A stretch of 8,642 nucleotides of DNA, from assembly GCA_946007445.1 (NCBI GenBank), contig CAMGAL010000079.1:1-8642 (forward strand). Reading direction: 5' to 3'. The stretch comes from an uncultured Mediterranea sp. (GTDB lineage: Bacteria; Bacteroidota; Bacteroidia; Bacteroidales; Bacteroidaceae). The notes below the pieces were generated by a model. It worked only from the letters and a program-made list of their open reading frames with translations. It did no database searches and was not told the DNA's origin. The position numbers and the translations under genes are program-made. The first letter of the stretch is position 1. Each line of letters starts with the position of its first letter. This document shows positions 6,005 through 8,642 of this stretch, in pieces.

Positions 6005-6474
6005 TGGAAGTCTATCATGCATCATCGGTTTGTGTGTCGAGGCCGGACACTGCTCATAGTCGTCAATACCTTGACTTCGGTGTTGGATTCTATGTGACGA
6101 CTCTTCGTGAGCAGGCCATCAAATATGGTGAACGTTTTCTTCGTCGGGGAAGGCCGGCTGTGCTGAATATCTACGATTGGAAACAGCCTCTCTCGCTATG
6201 GAATGTACTTGAATTCAAGGTCTATGATGAGGCTTGGCTGGATTTTTTCATGGAATGTCGGGCCGGTAGGATGGTAGGTGACTATGATGTGGTGATTGGT
6301 GGTATTGCCAATGACAAGGTCTTTCGTACCATGGACCTCTATTTTGCAGGAGATATCAACAAGCAGGAGTGCCTCTGACGGCTCATGTACGATAAGCCGA
6401 ATTTACAGATTTGTATTCGTAATCAACTCGTTATTTATGATTGTATGAGTTTTATAACCAGTGAGTTGCTATGA
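6004..6474 (+). pseudogene. DUF3990 protein gene interrupted by an in-frame TGA
   Basis: DUF3990 proteins are usually about 155 residues and start with a YHGS-like motif followed by a DFGxGFYxTT motif. Here residues 1-124 show YHAS (4-7), DFGVGFYVTT (24-33), WLDFF (78-82), YDVVIGGIANDKVFRT (94-109) and LYFAGDIN (112-119), then TGA at 6376-6378. Family-like sequence continues in the same frame as RLMYDKPNLQICIRNQ and on to TGA 6472-6474, a total of 157 codons including both stops, the expected full length. The true end also overlaps the next start in an ATGA, as an intact operon would. A single nonsense change (for example CGA to TGA) explains this. The YHxS and GFYxTT motifs recall ADP-ribosyltransferase folds, an inference only. 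Either the gene is inactive or a 124-residue product is made. Confidence 0.82.
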
Positions 6475-6749
6475 AACCTGTTCATGATGAAGCCTTTCAT
6501 GCTATCCTGGAGGCGAAGTATGCCCGGATTATTGCTGCTATCAGCGAATTGCACCACATTTCGCTGGAGGAGGCGATGGATATTTTCTATCATTCCCAGC
6601 TCCTGCCGTTGATTGACGAAGGTGTGGCGGACTTGCATTGCCGGAGTGATAAGTACCTGGCGGAAGAAATCTGGAGAGAGAAAGGGGATAATCTGCGACC
6701 GACTACTCCATGGACGGACAGACCATCCAGCTGCAGCAAGCTACAGTAG
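6471..6749 (+). CDS. DUF3791 protein, second copy, with a foreign C-terminal tail
   Basis: Residues 1 to about 71 are DUF3791-like but of a different subtype from the first copy: ILEAKYARIIAAISELHHIS (12-31), EEAMDIFYHSQLLPLIDEG (33-51) and VADLHCRSDKYLAEEIWREK (52-71). The start ATG overlaps the end of the original DUF3990 frame by four bases. After WREK the frame reads through about 20 residues (GDNLRPTTPWTDRPSS and so on) that have no DUF3791 character; from about 6692 the DNA is the M64 peptidase sequence in another frame. The natural stop codon therefore seems lost at a recombination junction near 6684-6692. The folded domain appears complete, so the protein may still work. Confidence 0.78.
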   Translation: MKPVHDEAFHAILEAKYARIIAAISELHHISLEEAMDIFYHSQLLPLIDEGVADLHCRSDKYLAEEIWREKGDNLRPTTPWTDRPSSCSKLQ

Positions 6750-7687
6750 GCCGCGGCATCGACCTGGTCTTCCTGGGTGAAGGCTTTGTGGACAGGGATA
6801 TGGGCGACGGCGGACTCTATGAGCAGAAGATGCGTGAGGCTATGGAACAGTTCTTCAGCATCGAGCCTTACAAGAGCTTCCGCAACCGCTTCAACGTCTT
6901 CCTTGTGAAGGTGGTGTCACCCAATGCCGAGTTTACGGCCGATGCGCAGCGTCGCATTAACGAAGATAATGCTACCTGCATCAAGTATTGGGAGAATGCC
7001 GCAGGGGTCAACCACGAGCAGGCTCCTCAGATAGCCGTCATCTACAATAGTCAGAATGCCGGGCGCAGCTATACGGTGATGTATAGCGACCGCACCAGCG
7101 TGGGCTACATGAAGGAGGGTGTCAATGTGGTGCTCAACCATGAGATGGGCGGACACGGCTTTGCCAACCTGCTGGATGAATACGTAGAGCCGGGCAATGA
7201 AGAGCTGGGCTTGTCCGAAGAGCAGGAGAAGGAGATGGACGAGCTCTGGAAACTGTATGGTTGGGGAGCCAATGTGGATTGGCGCAACGATGCAGCTACC
7301 GTGCGCTGGAGCCACTTCTTGCATGACAGCCGCTATGCCGGCGAGGGACTGGGCCTCTATGAAGGCTCTTACCTTTATGGACATGGTGCCTATCGTCCCA
7401 CGGAGAACAGCATGATGCGCTACAACGACTCGCCTTTCAATGCCCCCAGCCGCGAGCAGATCTACAAGCGGATTATGGAACTCTCTGAGCCTGCCGGATG
7501 GACGTACGACTATGAAGAGTTTGTGAAGTATGATGCCGTCAACCGGGCGGCTGCTACCCGCCTGATGCAACCGGCTTCGGCAGAGACGGTGGAGCGGTGG
7601 CAGAAGAGTCATTGTCCGCCAGTCACGAAGCGTGGCACTTGGCGCGATGTGGTGAAGCAACGGCAGCACTTCATCCCCATGCGATAG
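6692..7687 (+). CDS. M64 family metallopeptidase, N-terminally truncated (probable gene remnant)
   Basis: The catalytic domain of an M64 (IgA-peptidase-like) zinc protease, open from just after a TAA at 6689-6691, with the first ATG at 6710 (325 residues). Numbered from that ATG: RGIDLVFLGEGF (15-26), zinc-site region NHEMGGHGFANLLDEY (143-158) with His144, Glu145 and His149, a likely Met-turn in ENSMMRYND (232-240), and a C-terminal helix region ending near RGTWRDV (308-314). Family members in Bacteroides are normally longer, with a signal peptide and an N-terminal domain; both are absent. Residues SATDYS just before the ATG still look like family sequence, so the ATG is probably not the original start. 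The frame overlaps the tail of the second DUF3791 gene, and no ribosome site or promoter is visible. It is most likely a dead remnant, or else a cytoplasmic fragment. Confidence 0.8.
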   Translation, partial: SATDYSMDGQTIQLQQATVGRGIDLVFLGEGFVDRDMGDGGLYEQKMREAMEQFFSIEPYKSFRNRFNVFLVKVVSPNAEFTADAQRRINEDNATCIKYWENAAGVNHEQAPQIAVIYNSQNAGRSYTVMYSDRTSVGYMKEGVNVVLNHEMGGHGFANLLDEYVEPGNEELGLSEEQEKEMDELWKLYGWGANVDWRNDAATVRWSHFLHDSRYAGEGLGLYEGSYLYGHGAYRPTENSMMRYNDSPFNAPSREQIYKRIMELSEPAGWTYDYEEFVKYDAVNRAAATRLMQPASAETVERWQKSHCPPVTKRGTWRDVVKQRQHFIPMR

Positions 7688-7730
7688 GAAGAGAGGCGCG
7701 GGCGGACAGAACCTTTTTTCCCCATAAACG

Positions 7731-7762
7731 TTAGGAGATATGGGGAGAAAGGCGTACCTTCG
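7731..7762 (+). promoter_or_regulatory. Possible promoter of the DUF308 membrane protein gene
   Basis: TTAG (7731-7734), 20 bases, TACCTTCG (7755-7762) is a one-mismatch version of each Bacteroides promoter box. It would give a leader of about 30 bases before the ATG at 7800. The 112-base gap after the M64 frame has a T-run (7714-7719) but no stem before it, so no terminator is called. Confidence 0.5.
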
Positions 7763-7799
7763 CCCGTGAATCGAACCAAACTTAGATAGGAATAACGAT

Positions 7800-8375
7800 A
7801 TGAAACAGATTAGCTACTCTTTCTTGCGCATGGTGTGCGCCTTGATTTTGGGCCTTATACTGGTCCTGTTTCCCAACGAGGCCGGCAACTACCTCGTCAT
7901 TACGGTGGGTGTGGCCTTCCTCTTGCCTTCGTTGCTGGGGCTGGTGGCCTACTGGACGCGCCAGGTGCACGGGCGGTTCCCCATCGAGGCGGTGGGCAGT
8001 CTGCTGTTCGGCTTGTGGCTGGTGGTGATGCCGGGGTTCTTTGCCGACTTCCTTACCTTTGTGCTGGGCTTCATCCTGCTGATGGGTGGCGTGCAACAGG
8101 TGGCTGCCTTGATGGCGGCCCGCAGCTGGATGGCGGTGCCGGCGGGCTTCTTTGTGGTGCCGGTGCTCATTCTGCTGGCCGGACTGCTGGCGCTGTTCAA
8201 CCCTACGGGTACCCGCTCCACGGCCTTCATCATCATTGGTATAGCCAGCTTGCTCTATGCCTTCTCCGAGCTATTGAACTGGCTGAAGTTTACCCGTCGC
8301 CGGCCGCAGGCCTCTGACCCGACGTCGGGCAAGAGGCTGCAGGGCGAGGTGGAGGATGCCGAGATTATTGAATGA
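7800..8375 (+). CDS. DUF308 / HdeD-like integral membrane protein
   Basis: A 191-residue membrane protein with six predicted transmembrane helices at about residues 7-24, 31-52, 62-80, 84-106, 112-133 and 140-160, followed by a basic stretch (FTRRRPQ) and an acidic C-terminal tail (EVEDAEIIE) that should lie in the cytoplasm. The paired-helix pattern with glycine-rich segments (ALILGLILVLFPNEAG, VGSLLFGLWLVVMPG, LLAGLLALFNPTG) matches the DUF308 repeat of the HdeD family, where each unit is a helix hairpin ending in a proline or asparagine turn. HdeD in E. coli is tied to acid stress, but the role in Bacteroides is not known. It appears to be a single gene with its own promoter. Its stop overlaps, tail to tail by 11 bases, the stop of the minus-strand gene to the right. 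Confidence 0.87.
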   Translation: MKQISYSFLRMVCALILGLILVLFPNEAGNYLVITVGVAFLLPSLLGLVAYWTRQVHGRFPIEAVGSLLFGLWLVVMPGFFADFLTFVLGFILLMGGVQQVAALMAARSWMAVPAGFFVVPVLILLAGLLALFNPTGTRSTAFIIIGIASLLYAFSELLNWLKFTRRRPQASDPTSGKRLQGEVEDAEIIE

Positions 8376-8637
8376 GGTAGAAGCGACGCTCGGTATCGAA
8401 GTCTACCATCCACTGATCTACCACGATATGCGCGTCCAGAGCCCGGATGCGTAGGGTATGCGCACCCTCCGTCAGATGCAGACGCTGGGTGCGCAACGCT
8501 TGTCCGCGCAGGACGTTGAGCTTCCACTGCTCCGAGCGGAAAGGCTCTTTCAGCGAATAGACCACAGGCTCGCCAACGTCTTTGCTGACATGGAAGCGGA
8601 AGTCGCCCATGAGAGTGGCTGGGGTGGGGAATCGGCG
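8365..8637 (-). CDS. C-terminal end of a probable glycoside hydrolase (GH115-like), continuing past the right edge
   Basis: The last roughly 90 codons of a gene entering from the right, ending at TAA 8367-8365. The pattern FRFHVSKDVGEPVV, then EQWKLNVLRGQALRT, then EGAHTLRIRALDAHIVVDQW resembles the C-terminal beta-sandwich of GH115 alpha-glucuronidases, where a sugar-degrading catalytic domain lies upstream (not visible). The ATG at 8610-8608 is most likely internal, since the preceding residues (FPTPATL) fit the same fold. In this frame a TGA sits at 8640-8638, while the next frame is open to the edge (VTPIP), so there may be a one-base frameshift at the CCCC at 8629-8626 (minus strand). 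With only 32 bases beyond the ATG this cannot be settled. The family call is moderate. Confidence 0.55.
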   Translation of the reverse strand, partial: RRFPTPATLMGDFRFHVSKDVGEPVVYSLKEPFRSEQWKLNVLRGQALRTQRLHLTEGAHTLRIRALDAHIVVDQWMVDFDTERRFYLIQ

Positions 8638-8642
8638 TCACG

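Noticed and set aside
6376..6378. TGA read as selenocysteine.
   Set aside because: No selenocysteine insertion hairpin is evident after it, and the family has no conserved Cys or Sec at that place; a nonsense change is simpler.
6917..7669. 250-codon minus-strand frame opposite the M64 domain.
   Set aside because: It is antisense to a recognisable zinc-protease domain and has no start signal or family match.

Overview
The window looks like the chromosome of a Bacteroides-type member of the Bacteroidales. The evidence is: Bacteroidales-style promoter boxes (TTTG, about 19-20 bases, TAnnTTTG) upstream of several genes; genes with A-rich leaders and no clear Shine-Dalgarno; the trpB-E-G-D gene order; and DUF3791/DUF3990, DUF6266-like and M64 peptidase proteins typical of gut Bacteroides. 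Species cannot be fixed from sequence reading alone.

Left half, minus strand (1-4521): the start of the tryptophan biosynthesis operon, read right to left: promoter, a 20-codon leader peptide with three consecutive Trp codons, a strong intrinsic terminator, then trpB, trpE, trpG (4-bp ATGA overlap with trpE) and trpD, which runs off the left edge about ten residues short of its expected end. TrpE and TrpG form anthranilate synthase, TrpD adds phosphoribosyl, and TrpB makes tryptophan from indole and serine. The leader peptide plus terminator is a textbook layout for transcription attenuation by tryptophan starvation. The trpB-trpE gap holds GGAG/CTCC repeats that can fold.

Middle (4522-5782): a roughly 300-bp divergent intergenic region with only a doubtful tiny reading frame, then a 212-residue protein resembling the DUF6266 group, then a 329-bp gap. 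Much of that gap is a remarkable array of degenerate 11-base units whose second half is the inverse complement of the first.

Right half, plus strand (5710-7687): a promoter and a three-gene DUF3791-DUF3990-DUF3791 module joined by 1-bp and 4-bp overlaps. The DUF3990 frame is cut by an in-frame TGA, yet family-like sequence continues in frame for 31 more codons to the normal end. The last DUF3791 gene runs straight into an M64 metallopeptidase domain that has lost its N-terminal part and signal peptide. This looks like a recombination scar.

Right end (7755-8642): a six-helix DUF308/HdeD-like membrane protein, and, converging on it from the minus strand with an 11-bp tail overlap, the C-terminal end of a probable glycoside hydrolase (GH115-like). 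Its reading frame meets a stop codon just inside the window edge.
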